Source: JAXGTD01 sp040775095
Lineage (GTDB): Bacteria > Pseudomonadota > Gammaproteobacteria > Chromatiales > Chromatiaceae
Direction of reading: 5' to 3'
NCBI GenBank assembly: GCA_040775095.1
Contig: JAXGTD010000067.1
Span: 1 to 21,806 of the forward strand
Length of the DNA stretch: 21,806 bases
Shown here: in pieces, positions 1-7,334 of the stretch
Layout of the letters: each line of letters begins with the position of its first letter
How positions within the stretch are numbered: position 1 is the stretch's first letter
The notes under the pieces: generated by a model
The model's database searches: none
The model's input: the letters and a program-made list of their open reading frames with translations, nothing else
Told to the model about the DNA's origin: nothing
Translations under genes and position numbers: made by a program

Positions 1-136
1 AGGCCGAGCGGATCGGAACCACGACCGCGTAGCGCCGCTCCCAGACCCGCAAGGTATCCGGCGGGATCCCGGTCAGCCGGGCAACCGCACCGATCCGGTA
101 GGTCTGAGCCGCATCGGGTGTTTCGTGCTCACTCAA
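1..136 (-). CDS. MerR-family transcriptional regulator, N-terminal part (runs off the window)
   Basis: Reading the minus strand from a TTG at 136-134 gives about 45 residues, including YRIGAVARLTGIPPDTLRVW followed by ERRY. This is the winged helix-turn-helix of MerR proteins. The LR-x-WERRY form is typical of the LitR/CarA/MlrA branch, whose members often carry a C-terminal cobalamin-binding domain for light sensing. That domain would lie outside the window, so the subfamily is an inference. An in-frame TGA lies eight codons upstream (positions 155-157), and TTG is the only usable start I see after it. A G-rich stretch just upstream may act as a weak ribosome binding site. The gene is divergent from the small exported protein at 434, and the two share the promoter region around 140-230. 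Confidence 0.8.
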   Translation of the reverse strand, partial: MSEHETPDAAQTYRIGAVARLTGIPPDTLRVWERRYAVVVPIRSA

Positions 137-191
137 CGTGACGCCCCCCGGCGGTCAAGGGCAGATGAACATGTATCGAACAGATTTCTCA

Positions 192-220
192 TTGACAATA
201 CCCTACTTTAGAGCTAGGGT
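192..220 (+). promoter_or_regulatory. Sigma-70-type promoter with an embedded inverted repeat
   Basis: A perfect -35 box TTGACA (192-197) is followed after 17 bp by TAGGGT (215-220), a 3-of-6 match to the -10 consensus. The inverted repeat ACCCTA (200-205) / TAGGGT (215-220) fills the spacer and overlaps the -10 box. This is where MerR-type regulators usually bind, so the divergent MerR gene is the natural candidate to act here (inference). A second small inverted repeat, GACC-tatact-GGTC (223-236), lies just downstream. Transcription would start near 227 and run toward the gene at 434. Confidence 0.5.
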
Positions 221-233
221 GCGACCTATACTG

Positions 234-343
234 GTCGACACACCCATGTCATGCTATCAGTCGGGCCGCAAGTTGGGCAGGAACTTGACAGGCCGGCGGC
301 AGCCGGGGTTTAACATGGGTTCGACGTGCACAATGTCCAAGTT
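234..343 (+). promoter_or_regulatory. Foldable 5' leader with two alternative pairings
   Basis: Downstream of the promoter, GTCGA (234-238) and ACCCATGT (242-249) pair with ACATGGGT (313-320) and TCGAC (321-325). This makes a 13-bp closing stem with a 3-nt bulge. Inside it, GGCC (264-267) and CAAGTT (269-274) pair with AACTTG (282-287) and GGCC (291-294). A second CAAGTT at 338-343 could compete for the same AACTTG. I do not recognise the fold as a known riboswitch class, and the conserved cobalamin-riboswitch core was not seen. It may be a regulatory leader or a small RNA; this is inference from pairing seen by eye. Confidence 0.35.
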
Positions 344-433
344 TTGAACAGATTGTCCCGCCGCGTCTGGCTCGACGGCCGGCACCCCGGCCACCAACCG
401 GCGCCCGATACCACCGCCACGAGGATTCACCCA

Positions 434-850
434 ATGCGCGCACGCCGACGCTTCACCCCCCTGACAGCGGTACTTCTGGTCTGCCTGATCGGCACCCTTG
501 AATCGGCGGCTGCCGGGACTCGCACCGCGGGCTGCAACCAGAGCACCCCGGGCAACCCTGTCGTGGCATCGTCCCTGAGCCTGCAGGAGCTCGCCGGGAT
601 GCGATGGAGTCGACCCACCGCCTTGGGCAGGCTCGCGGCCAGGCCCCACCTGCCGAACCAGGAGGCAGCGTCTGCCCCGGGGTTGGGACCCCTGTCCGCC
701 GACGAGCTCTCCCTGCGCGTGGCCCTTTACGCGCTGCCCGCCGGGTTCGACGTCAGCGCCGCGACGGCCGCGCTACGCGCCAGGCTCGCGGCCGACACCG
801 TGGCCGAGGCCACGCCCGACACGACCGCGAGGGCGCCGCGCGGCTCCTGA
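434..850 (+). CDS. Small exported protein of unknown function
   Basis: The gene encodes 138 residues. The start at ATG 434 is chosen over an upstream in-frame ATG at 326 because GAGGA (421-425) lies 8 nt before it and the protein then begins with a clean signal peptide. That peptide is an Arg-rich n-region (MRARRRF), a hydrophobic core (LTAVLLVCLIGTL) and an Ala-rich likely cleavage site near residue 25 (ESAAA-G). The mature part is rich in Ala, Leu and Pro, with a single Cys near its start and no recognised domain. It is probably periplasmic or secreted. It sits alone downstream of a good promoter and a long foldable leader, divergent from the MerR-type gene. The open frame has the high-GC codon pattern of its neighbours, but without homologues it could still be spurious. 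Confidence 0.5.
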   Translation: MRARRRFTPLTAVLLVCLIGTLESAAAGTRTAGCNQSTPGNPVVASSLSLQELAGMRWSRPTALGRLAARPHLPNQEAASAPGLGPLSADELSLRVALYALPAGFDVSAATAALRARLAADTVAEATPDTTARAPRGS

Positions 851-894
851 GCCCAAAGCGGCATAACAGGCCGCTGCGCCTCCTCACACGAGCT

Positions 895-930
895 GTTCAC
901 CAGGAAGTTCACGAAGGGACACGAAGAAGG
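895..930 (-). repeat. Dispersed CTTCGTG-type repeat, copy A
   Basis: Read on the minus strand, this contains CTTCGTGTCCCTTCGTG followed by AACTTCCTGGTGAAC. It matches the copy at 1328-1360, which lies in the opposite orientation. Short intergenic repeats with spaced CTTCGTG (or CACGAAG) words are common in many proteobacterial genomes (from memory). Confidence 0.55.
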
Positions 931-995
931 GCTCACCCCCTCGGCGATTTCCGTCGAAACTCGGCCGGGCTGCGAAGCACCATCCTTGGTCCTGG

Positions 996-1017
996 ATTCC
1001 GGTATTTAAGCCGGAAT
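996..1017. repeat. REP-like palindromic element
   Basis: ATTCCGG (996-1002) and CCGGAAT (1011-1017) form a 7-bp stem with an 8-nt loop, in the context TGGATTCCGG ... GCCGGAATGACG. This resembles the widespread intergenic repeats of the GGATTCC...GGAATGACG type. Confidence 0.5.
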
Positions 1018-1041
1018 GACGAGCGCGCGGGCAACATCCCG

Positions 1042-1089
1042 GTCCCGTCGTCACGGCAGGACGCAGGGACCCATTGCCAGGGAGGGTGG
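1042..1089. repeat. 48-bp imperfect direct repeat, copy 1
   Basis: This begins with the word CCGTCGTC and ends with GCCAGGGAGGGTGG. It aligns without gaps to 1207-1254, with only a few substitutions by eye. It lies in a non-coding spacer next to the REP-like hairpin, so it is probably part of a composite dispersed element. Confidence 0.6.
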
Positions 1090-1206
1090 TCCCTGCGGTG
1101 CGCTCGGGTTGCCTTCCCTGGCACTGGATTGCGTCGCCCTGACGCAATGACGCGGTGGTGGATGGCGCGTCATCACGGGTGGCCCCGCCAGCGGCGGGTT
1201 TCACTT

Positions 1207-1254
1207 ACCCGTCGTCCCGGCAGGAAGCAGGGACCCAGTGCCAGGGAGGGTGGG
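1207..1254. repeat. 48-bp imperfect direct repeat, copy 2
   Basis: This is the second copy of the element at 1042-1089. It shares CAGGGACCCA(g/t)TGCCAG and the GGAGGGTGG end. The copies are 165 bp apart, start to start. Confidence 0.6.
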
Positions 1255-1327
1255 AGGCGGCCAGGCACAGCAGGAGCGCTAGCACCTACCCCCGGTACGT
1301 CCGAGCTCCTTGTATCCCTCTGAAAAT

Positions 1328-1360
1328 CTTCGTGCTCTTCGTGTGCTTCGTGGTGAGAAC
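1328..1360 (+). repeat. Dispersed CTTCGTG-type repeat, copy B
   Basis: CTTCGTGCTCTTCGTG followed by TGCTTCGTGGTGAGAAC lies about 15 bp from the yhaN stop. It is in inverted orientation to copy A, so the two bracket the repeat-rich spacer. Confidence 0.55.
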
Positions 1361-1372
1361 GCCATGCCCGGT

Positions 1373-4300
1373 TCAGACCAGCTCGTGAACGAAGACCCTG
1401 GTGGCCGCGTCTGGGAGGCCCTTGGCGTCCTCTACGACCCTTTCGTGGTGGGTGAACAGGATGACCTGGGTCTTGGCAGAAAAGTCGGCAAGGGTGGCCA
1501 GTGTGGCCCGCGAGCGGTCGTCGTCGAACTGAATCAGGATGTCGTCGACGATCAGAGGCAGGGGCTCGGATGCATCCACGTAGTGGTCCAGCGTCGCCAA
1601 GCGTAGCGCCAGGTACAGTTGGTCGCGCGTGCCGGTACTCATGGCATCCACGCGCAGGCGCTCGCCGTTTGGTCGCACGCCAACGAGGACCGGTTGATCC
1701 GACTCGTCAAAGTCGGTATCGATCGTCGTCAGGGAGCCGCAGGTGAGATTCCCGAAATAGGTCCCCGCCCGTGTCAGGATCGGGTCCCGATGCCTGCGTC
1801 GAAAGCCCTCGATCTCGTCGCGCAGCACGCGCGCGGCGAGCTTCAGGCGCACGTACTTCTCGGCATGCCCGCGTACCTCCGCAAGTGCCTGTTGCGCCTG
1901 GTCGGCAAGCGTGGATGCCTCATCGCCGCCGGCCATCGCCTGGAGCTCCCGTTCGGCACCGAGCCTGCGCTCGAATCGCGCCTCGCGTTCGGGACGCAGC
2001 TCCTGATCGATGCGTTGGTTGAGCGCCGTCAGCTCCGCGACGACCGAGTCCCGATCGATCTGCGCCGCCTCGGCCTCGAGTGCCTCGATGCTCAGCCCGT
2101 CGCCATTGTCGACCAGCTCGGTCTCGACCTCGCGGAGCTTGATGGAAAGCTCCCGGTGCTCCCGGAAACGCCGTTCGACCGTCTCGAGCTCGCCCGCGTC
2201 CTCGCAACCGGCCTGTCGGCACAGCTCGGCGAGCACCTGATCGGCCGCACGGATCGCGGCGTTTGCCTCGCGTATCTCGTCCTGGGCCTGGCGCGCCTGC
2301 TTGTTGAGCTCATCGAGACGGCTTTTTGCCTCGCGTTGGGCCGTGAGGCGGGAACCGAGCTGAAGCATCGCTTCACCGACCGGCCGATCGGCGATGTCCG
2401 GGGCCAACCGGACCATCAGCGCATTCGCATCGCGCTCGAGCTCGCGCGCCTCCCGGTCGATCCCGTCGATGCGAAGCCCCAGCTCCTTGGCCTCGTCCAC
2501 CAGCTTGAGCGTGTCGGAAAGCGCCTGGAGGTGATCGGAGACCTCGCCGGGTGTGGCCTTCTCCCGCTGTCCCAGCTCTCGCATGAGCGCTGTCCAGTCC
2601 GACGACCAGGAGGCAAGCTCCTCTTCGGCACGCGCGACCTCTCCGTCCAAACCCCGCCGCGCATCGTCCAGCTCGGCCACGGCCGCTTCCAGGGTCACCC
2701 TGCGCTGCGCGATCTGCTCGAGGCTGTCCAGGCAGAGCTCGGCATGGTCGAGGAGCCCTCGGAGCGCGTCTTGCCCGGCGGCTTGCGGCTGCGTTTGGCC
2801 GCAGGCGTCGAGGGCGCCGCGGAGATTCCCGCGCTGGCTCTCCCGGTTCCGCGCGAGGGCCTCCACCCGCTCGCGCAGTGCGTCGCCCCGTGCCGCCTTG
2901 TCGCGCAGCAGCGCGACCCTCGCGATCCACGCCGACATCTCGCGGGGCGGCAGTGGCGCGATGCTGGACGCCTTCCAGACATCGGCCCAGGCACGCTCGA
3001 GCGCGGCTCTCTTTTCGCCAAGCGCCTGCAATGCCGCCTCGGCATCGGCGATACGCTGACGACAGGCCTCGTGCCGCGCCTGCAAGGCGGCGTGCTCGTG
3101 GACACCGCGTGACTCGCGGCGAAGCCGGTCGGCGATCTCGTCCGCGTCGACGACGCGCGCCTCGAAGACATCGGGCAGGGGCTGACCCTGGGTGTAGGAG
3201 CGGGACTCCGCGGCCACGTCGTCTCCGTCGATCCACTGCCGTCTGAGCAGTCGCCAGCCCTGGTCGCGTCGCGCGCGCACCTCTTGCAGCTGCGCCTCGG
3301 TCGGGGGCTCGCCCGCCAGGCGCAGGGCGAGCAGCGCCTCCTCGGTCTGTTGCCGCTCCCTGCCTGCCTCGGCGAGCGAATCCTCCCACCGGCGTTTGCC
3401 GTCCTCGACGGCGCTGAATTCCTCGGCGAAGCGTTGCTGCGTCTCCTCGCCCGGCAGGGGGGCGCGCATCAGCTCCAAAAAGGTGCCGGCCCAGAGCCCC
3501 AGGGACAAGAGGTCGCTCTGACAGGCATCCTCATGACGCGCCAGCTCTGCACTGGCCTCGGCGATGGCGCGATCGACGTCACCACTTCGGCGCGCCTCGT
3601 CCACCGCGTGCTGCAAGACATCGAAGGACACCGGCGCGGGCAAACGGCAAAGCTCGTCGCGCTTGCTCGCGAGCTTCCCGGCCGCCTGTTCCCTGCCCTG
3701 TCGCGCCGTCCTCACGGCCGATTCCAGGGCCTGCTGCCGCCCACCGAGCTCGGTCGCGCGGCGCCGAAGGGCAAGCAACGGGCGCAGATGCTCGACCGCA
3801 CCCGGCGAGAGGTCCGGGCGAATCCGCGCCAACTGCTGCCGCGCCTGCTCGGCCAGGGTCGTCCGCCGGGCGACCAGCGCGGGTCTGTCGCGGGCCGCCT
3901 TTCGATACCCCCCCAGACGATCACGCAGCTCGTCGATGGTCTCCGACTCGGCCAGCAGGGCCTCGGAGACCTCCAGACCGGCCGCGTCGTTGCCCAGCCC
4001 CTCGAGCCGCACGACGGCCCTCGAACGGCCCTCGGATGCCAACCGGCGCCCGGAGAGCGCCTCCTCCCGGCGCTGCCCGAAGTCGTCATCGAGGACGGGG
4101 ACATCGCCCAGGGTGCCGAGCCGCTCCCGGATCTGTTGGCGTCGGGCGAGGGCCGGTAAGGCACGGCGGATGCGTTCCAGGCTATTTCGGCGCCTTTGGG
4201 CATCGGCCAGGGCGGCATCGATCTCGTCCAGGCGCCCCTTCGCGGCCTCCACGGCCTTGCGCGCATCATCCCAACCGCGTGCCGAGAGGGAGACCTCGCG

Positions 4301-4888
4301 TTGTTGCCGTTCGAGCTCCGCGAGCCTGCTCAGCGCGGCATTGACCAGGGGTTTCGAGGCGCGTGGCGCAAACAGGGCCTGCGCCTCCTGATCAAGACTC
4401 TCGAGCAGGGCATGCACGGCGGTGCTGCCCAGCCCCGTTCCGAACAGGGCCTCGGCCTCGCGCCCGCGCTCGAGCAGCAGGGCCTGGCCGCCGCTCACGA
4501 GCGCCTCGTAGTCGATACCGAAGAGCCGTTCGAAAAGCGGCTCGGCCACGCCCCCGAGGAGCCGCGCGAGGCGATCCTCGCCGATCGGGTCGCCGTTCGC
4601 GTCGAGCAGGGTCTTCTTCCGTCCCTTGCGGCGGTAACACCGAAGCTGCGTTCCATCCGCACCACGCAACAGGCCGCCGACCCGCATCTGTGTCTTGTCG
4701 TGCCGGAAATCGTCCTGGGTCCGCTCCGGCACGCCGTAGAGGAGCGCCCGCAGGGCGCGCAGCGCCGAGCTCTTACCCGCTTCGTTTGGCCCGTATACCA
4801 GGTGCAGCCCTTCGCTGCCCGCGCTCAGGTCCAGGTGGAGGTCCATGAACGGCCCAAAGGCCAGCAGATGCAGCGCGAGCAGCTTCAT
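1373..4888 (-). CDS. yhaN: YhaN-type AAA/ABC ATPase (Rad50/SbcC-like), partner of YhaO
   Basis: The protein has 1171 residues. It starts with MKLLALHLLAFGPF, then a Walker A motif GPNEAGKS at residues 33-40. A very long charged middle, rich in Glu, Arg, Ala and Leu with many coiled-coil stretches, runs from about 180 to 1000. The C-terminal half-ATPase carries the ABC signature STGTRDQLYLALRLA (from about 1084), Walker B LPLIVDDILIQFDD (about 1110-1122) and the switch histidine in FTHHE (about 1145). Such proteins pair with a metallophosphoesterase to form a Rad50-Mre11-like DNA-end processing complex in the cytoplasm. The ATG at 4888 is chosen because it overlaps the yhaO stop in an ATGA arrangement, which indicates translational coupling. 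The first 20 residues of the longer frame have no family character. The repair role is inferred from the family. Confidence 0.9.
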   Translation of the reverse strand: MKLLALHLLAFGPFMDLHLDLSAGSEGLHLVYGPNEAGKSSALRALRALLYGVPERTQDDFRHDKTQMRVGGLLRGADGTQLRCYRRKGRKKTLLDANGDPIGEDRLARLLGGVAEPLFERLFGIDYEALVSGGQALLLERGREAEALFGTGLGSTAVHALLESLDQEAQALFAPRASKPLVNAALSRLAELERQQREVSLSARGWDDARKAVEAAKGRLDEIDAALADAQRRRNSLERIRRALPALARRQQIRERLGTLGDVPVLDDDFGQRREEALSGRRLASEGRSRAVVRLEGLGNDAAGLEVSEALLAESETIDELRDRLGGYRKAARDRPALVARRTTLAEQARQQLARIRPDLSPGAVEHLRPLLALRRRATELGGRQQALESAVRTARQGREQAAGKLASKRDELCRLPAPVSFDVLQHAVDEARRSGDVDRAIAEASAELARHEDACQSDLLSLGLWAGTFLELMRAPLPGEETQQRFAEEFSAVEDGKRRWEDSLAEAGRERQQTEEALLALRLAGEPPTEAQLQEVRARRDQGWRLLRRQWIDGDDVAAESRSYTQGQPLPDVFEARVVDADEIADRLRRESRGVHEHAALQARHEACRQRIADAEAALQALGEKRAALERAWADVWKASSIAPLPPREMSAWIARVALLRDKAARGDALRERVEALARNRESQRGNLRGALDACGQTQPQAAGQDALRGLLDHAELCLDSLEQIAQRRVTLEAAVAELDDARRGLDGEVARAEEELASWSSDWTALMRELGQREKATPGEVSDHLQALSDTLKLVDEAKELGLRIDGIDREARELERDANALMVRLAPDIADRPVGEAMLQLGSRLTAQREAKSRLDELNKQARQAQDEIREANAAIRAADQVLAELCRQAGCEDAGELETVERRFREHRELSIKLREVETELVDNGDGLSIEALEAEAAQIDRDSVVAELTALNQRIDQELRPEREARFERRLGAERELQAMAGGDEASTLADQAQQALAEVRGHAEKYVRLKLAARVLRDEIEGFRRRHRDPILTRAGTYFGNLTCGSLTTIDTDFDESDQPVLVGVRPNGERLRVDAMSTGTRDQLYLALRLATLDHYVDASEPLPLIVDDILIQFDDDRSRATLATLADFSAKTQVILFTHHERVVEDAKGLPDAATRVFVHELV

Positions 4889-6147
4889 CCGGGGCGCCCT
4901 TCGCTCAACAGCCGCTGCAGCAGCAGGGCCTTGACGTCCGCCAGGCACTCTCTGACGTCCTCCGGTCGCGACGGATCGAATGCGTCCGGTCCCGAGCGCA
5001 GCTCCGCGGGGAGCCTCGCGCTCAGGTCCGTGAGCTCCCCCGCCAGCCGTGCGAGACGCTCCGGGTCCAGCTCCAGATCACGCACCGAGCGAAGCAGGCC
5101 GCCGAAGGCATCATCCCGCGCGATTGCCGCCTCTTCAGACTCCGCGCGGCGCGTGTCGAGCACGACCTTCTCGATCCACAGGTCCCCGGACCCGACCGTG
5201 CCCCCAAGGGCCCGGCACTCGTTCGTGACCTGCTCGCGCGCCGCCCGCAGCCGCGCATCGACCACCGCGCTCCCCTCGAGACGCACGCGCGCCGCCAGCA
5301 ACCTGCCCTCGGCCTCGCCGAGCGCCCCCGTGAGTGCCCGCCCTACCCGTTCGTAGACGTCATCCAGGGTCGTCGCGTCGGAGACGTCCACCGGGCAGGT
5401 CGACCACCGCACCACGTCCAGGGCATGGTGCTGAACGGACTCCACCCGACCCGCATCCACCGTGACCAGCGAGCAACCTTTCGGGCCGGTCTCCCGCGCG
5501 TTGCGTCCCTGGGTATTGCCCGGGAAGACCACCCAGGGCTCCTCGGCAACGACCTCGCGTTGGTGCACGTGACCAAGCGCCCAGTACTGATAGGCGCGCG
5601 AGCGCAGACCGTCCAGGGAGCAGGGCGCATAGGCCTCGTGCCCCGGCCTGCCGTCCAGCGAGGTGTGCAGAAGACCGATGTTGAACAGATCGGGATCCGC
5701 CAGCGGGTATCCACGCGAGAGGTCTTCCGTCACCGCACGGGTGGCGAATCCCTGACCATGAATGGCGACGCCGAAATCGTCCAACAGCACGGTCTCCGGG
5801 GCCCGGGTCGCGAATACGCGAACGTTCCGCGGGGGCCGGAGGGTCTTCGTGATCTGACTGGCCGCATCGTGATTGCCGGCCACGACAAAGACCCCGACCC
5901 CCGCCTCCTGCAGCCGGGCCATCTGGTGCGTGAAGAACAGGCCCGTGTTGTAGTCCTTCCAGTCCCCATCGTAGAGGTCGCCGGCCAGCAACACGAAGGC
6001 GGCCTCCTCGTCGATGGCCAACTGGATCAGATTCTCGAATGCCCGACGGGTCGCGCCCCGAATCTCGTCCACCGGCGCACCCTCGTAGCGTTCCAGACCG
6101 CGAAGCGGGCTATCGAGGTGGACGTCGGCCGCGTGGATGAATTTCAT
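4885..6147 (-). CDS. yhaO: YhaO-type metallophosphoesterase (Mre11/SbcD-like DNA exonuclease)
   Basis: The protein has 420 residues, close to the usual length of YhaO proteins. The metal-binding motifs are all present: D8 and H10 in FIHAADVHLDSPL, D57 in LAGDLYDGDW, GNHD at 91-94, H161 in LLHTSLDG, and GHVH at 192-195 in YWALGHVHQREV. The C-terminal 150 residues are helical and charged, as expected for the ATPase-binding part. The predicted activity is Mn-dependent DNA exo/endonuclease acting with the ATPase encoded next. The ATG at 6147 is chosen because MKFIHAADVH is the usual family start; the frame could extend 19 residues upstream without family character. The gene is first in a two-gene operon and its stop overlaps the yhaN start by 4 bp. 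Confidence 0.92.
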   Translation of the reverse strand: MKFIHAADVHLDSPLRGLERYEGAPVDEIRGATRRAFENLIQLAIDEEAAFVLLAGDLYDGDWKDYNTGLFFTHQMARLQEAGVGVFVVAGNHDAASQITKTLRPPRNVRVFATRAPETVLLDDFGVAIHGQGFATRAVTEDLSRGYPLADPDLFNIGLLHTSLDGRPGHEAYAPCSLDGLRSRAYQYWALGHVHQREVVAEEPWVVFPGNTQGRNARETGPKGCSLVTVDAGRVESVQHHALDVVRWSTCPVDVSDATTLDDVYERVGRALTGALGEAEGRLLAARVRLEGSAVVDARLRAAREQVTNECRALGGTVGSGDLWIEKVVLDTRRAESEEAAIARDDAFGGLLRSVRDLELDPERLARLAGELTDLSARLPAELRSGPDAFDPSRPEDVRECLADVKALLLQRLLSEGRPG

Positions 6148-6244
6148 GACCCGACCCGAGTGCTGTTCCTGCTGCTGTCTGCTGGCGATGCAAGGACTGG
6201 GCATCTGGCGTTACTCGTCCCAGCCAGGGGCGCTCCGGCAGGTG

Positions 6245-6262
6245 CAGTCACCCAAGTGACTG
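6245..6262. promoter_or_regulatory. Small perfect hairpin upstream of yhaO
   Basis: CAGTCAC and GTGACTG form a 7-bp inverted repeat with a CCAA loop, about 100 bp upstream of the yhaO start. It could be an operator for the yhaO-yhaN operon. Nothing in the sequence identifies the binding protein. Confidence 0.35.
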
Positions 6263-6667
6263 AACCCGAGCCGAATCCGAAGCCGTACTCTCGATTCGCG
6301 AGCTGATCCGATGCCCGGATGGTACTTCATCAGCGAGTCCCTGGCCGCGGTCCCGCAGTCTAGTACACAACGCGTTAGCGCGTCGAGACGCAAGCTCGAA
6401 TCCGCCGCTTGGCGGGCAACCTGGTCACATCCGAATGCCCTGCGCGCGCCGGAGATCCTCGTCTACCGGTGCCCGACCCCGCTGGCGGCACCTGCGCGCG
6501 CGGTGATCGAATCGCCGCGGACCCAGGCCTTGACCAGGGAGCCCTCACCCCTCGCGATGCGACTTCGGCTCGCGCTCGCAACACGGCGCCAACGACTCGC
6601 CGCTGCTGGAAAGCTGGCTGGCATCGAGGTCGTTTGGTTGGGGGTTTCCGCCGACAGGCGGCCGCAC

Positions 6668-6718
6668 AATGAGCGCCCGCCAGAAAAAATGAGCGCCCGC
6701 CAAAATGAGCGCCCGCCA
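6668..6718. repeat. Three copies of a 15-bp repeat
   Basis: AATGAGCGCCCGCCA occurs exactly at 6668-6682, 6688-6702 and 6704-6718, separated by short A-rich spacers of 5 nt and 1 nt. The group ends about 55 bp before the 7-bp array. Confidence 0.85.
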
Positions 6719-6773
6719 AAAAGAGGAACGACACCGTTCCGCTTCCCTCAGGTGCGATGGTAGACCCCGTCCG

Positions 6774-6864
6774 TCTCGCGTCTCGCGTCTCGCGTCTCGC
6801 GTCTCGCGTCTCGCGTCTCGCGTCTCGCGTCTCGCGTCTCGCGTCTCGCGTCTCGCGTCTCGCG
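6774..6864. repeat. Heptanucleotide tandem array, 13 perfect copies of TCTCGCG
   Basis: The unit TCTCGCG is repeated 13 times without error (91 bp). It is immediately followed by ATGGAG. Because 7 is not a multiple of 3, gain or loss of one unit shifts any reading frame crossing the array. Such perfect arrays are prone to slipped-strand length change. The array lies 470 bp upstream of the recQ-like start. Confidence 0.95.
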
Positions 6865-7334
6865 ATGGAGTTTAAGCCCAGACTGTGCATCAACCTGCAC
6901 ACCAGCGACAAGCATCCGTGTATGGGCTGGCCGTGCTCTCTGGACCCTGGCCATCCATCAGCGCCAGCGATCCCAACCTGGTGATTGGGATTGCGAACGG
7001 TGGCGACGCGGTGGGCACCGGGTCGAAGGAATTCCATGTCGATGACGGTGTATATCTATGCCTGGTCAATCGCATAACACACCGGATAGGTGCGACGCAC
7101 CCGCCGCATAGGCGCACCATCCTGGGTGATTATATGCCTCGAAGGAGCTATCCTCATCTTCCGCGCTTCGACAACTACGACGGCACGCGGGTGCCGCCAG
7201 CGGAGTGCCCGTATGACGAATCGCTAGTTTTCGTCAAGGACCGCAAGTTGGAGCAGTTCGATATTCCCACGGAGGCCGGAGCTGATGGGCGCTCGGGCGC
7301 CGCAGTATATCAAGCAGCGGGTCGGGAACTGACC

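Larger units (their letters stand above)
851..1372. other. Non-coding convergent region filled with dispersed repeats
   Basis: No convincing gene lies between the stop of the exported protein and the stop of yhaN. The stretch holds two inverted copies of a CACGAAG-type repeat near its ends, a REP-like hairpin and a 48-bp imperfect direct repeat, listed separately. A further fragment at about 1114-1128 (ccctggcactggat) is the inverse complement of part of the direct repeat. The open frames here have no ribosome binding site and no recognisable domain. Confidence 0.6.
6148..7334. other. Long region between divergent yhaO and recQ-like genes, no confident gene
   Basis: This 1.19-kb spacer holds a hairpin (6245-6262), three 15-bp repeats (6668-6718) and a 7-bp tandem array (6774-6864). 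Several open frames cross it on both strands, but none has a recognised domain or a good ribosome binding site. Some owe their length only to the tandem array. The frame of the recQ-like gene stays open upstream to 6885, with an internal ATG at 7134. That extension (for example NLVIGIANGGDAVG, about 6969-7010) is not part of a normal RecQ and may be non-coding or a remnant. Confidence 0.5.

Noticed and set aside
234..343. Cobalamin riboswitch
   Set aside because: The possible B12-linked regulator made this tempting, but the conserved B12-box word and the multi-stem core were not seen.
895..1360. Insertion sequence
   Set aside because: Inverted repeats bracket the stretch, but no transposase frame is present and the repeats are of a common dispersed type. 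At most it is a non-autonomous element.
1619..5356. Several long open frames on the plus strand opposite yhaN and yhaO
   Set aside because: They mirror the codon pattern of the real genes, carry no domain, and run antisense to proteins with complete catalytic motifs.
6668..6864. CRISPR array
   Set aside because: The repeats are 15 bp with 1-5 nt gaps, or 7 bp in direct tandem. There are no spacers of uniform length and no cas genes.
6375..7037. Minus-strand open frame with repeated RETRDAR units, and a plus-strand frame with ASRVSRL units
   Set aside because: Both owe their length to the 7-bp array. Neither has a ribosome binding site or any recognised domain outside the repeat.
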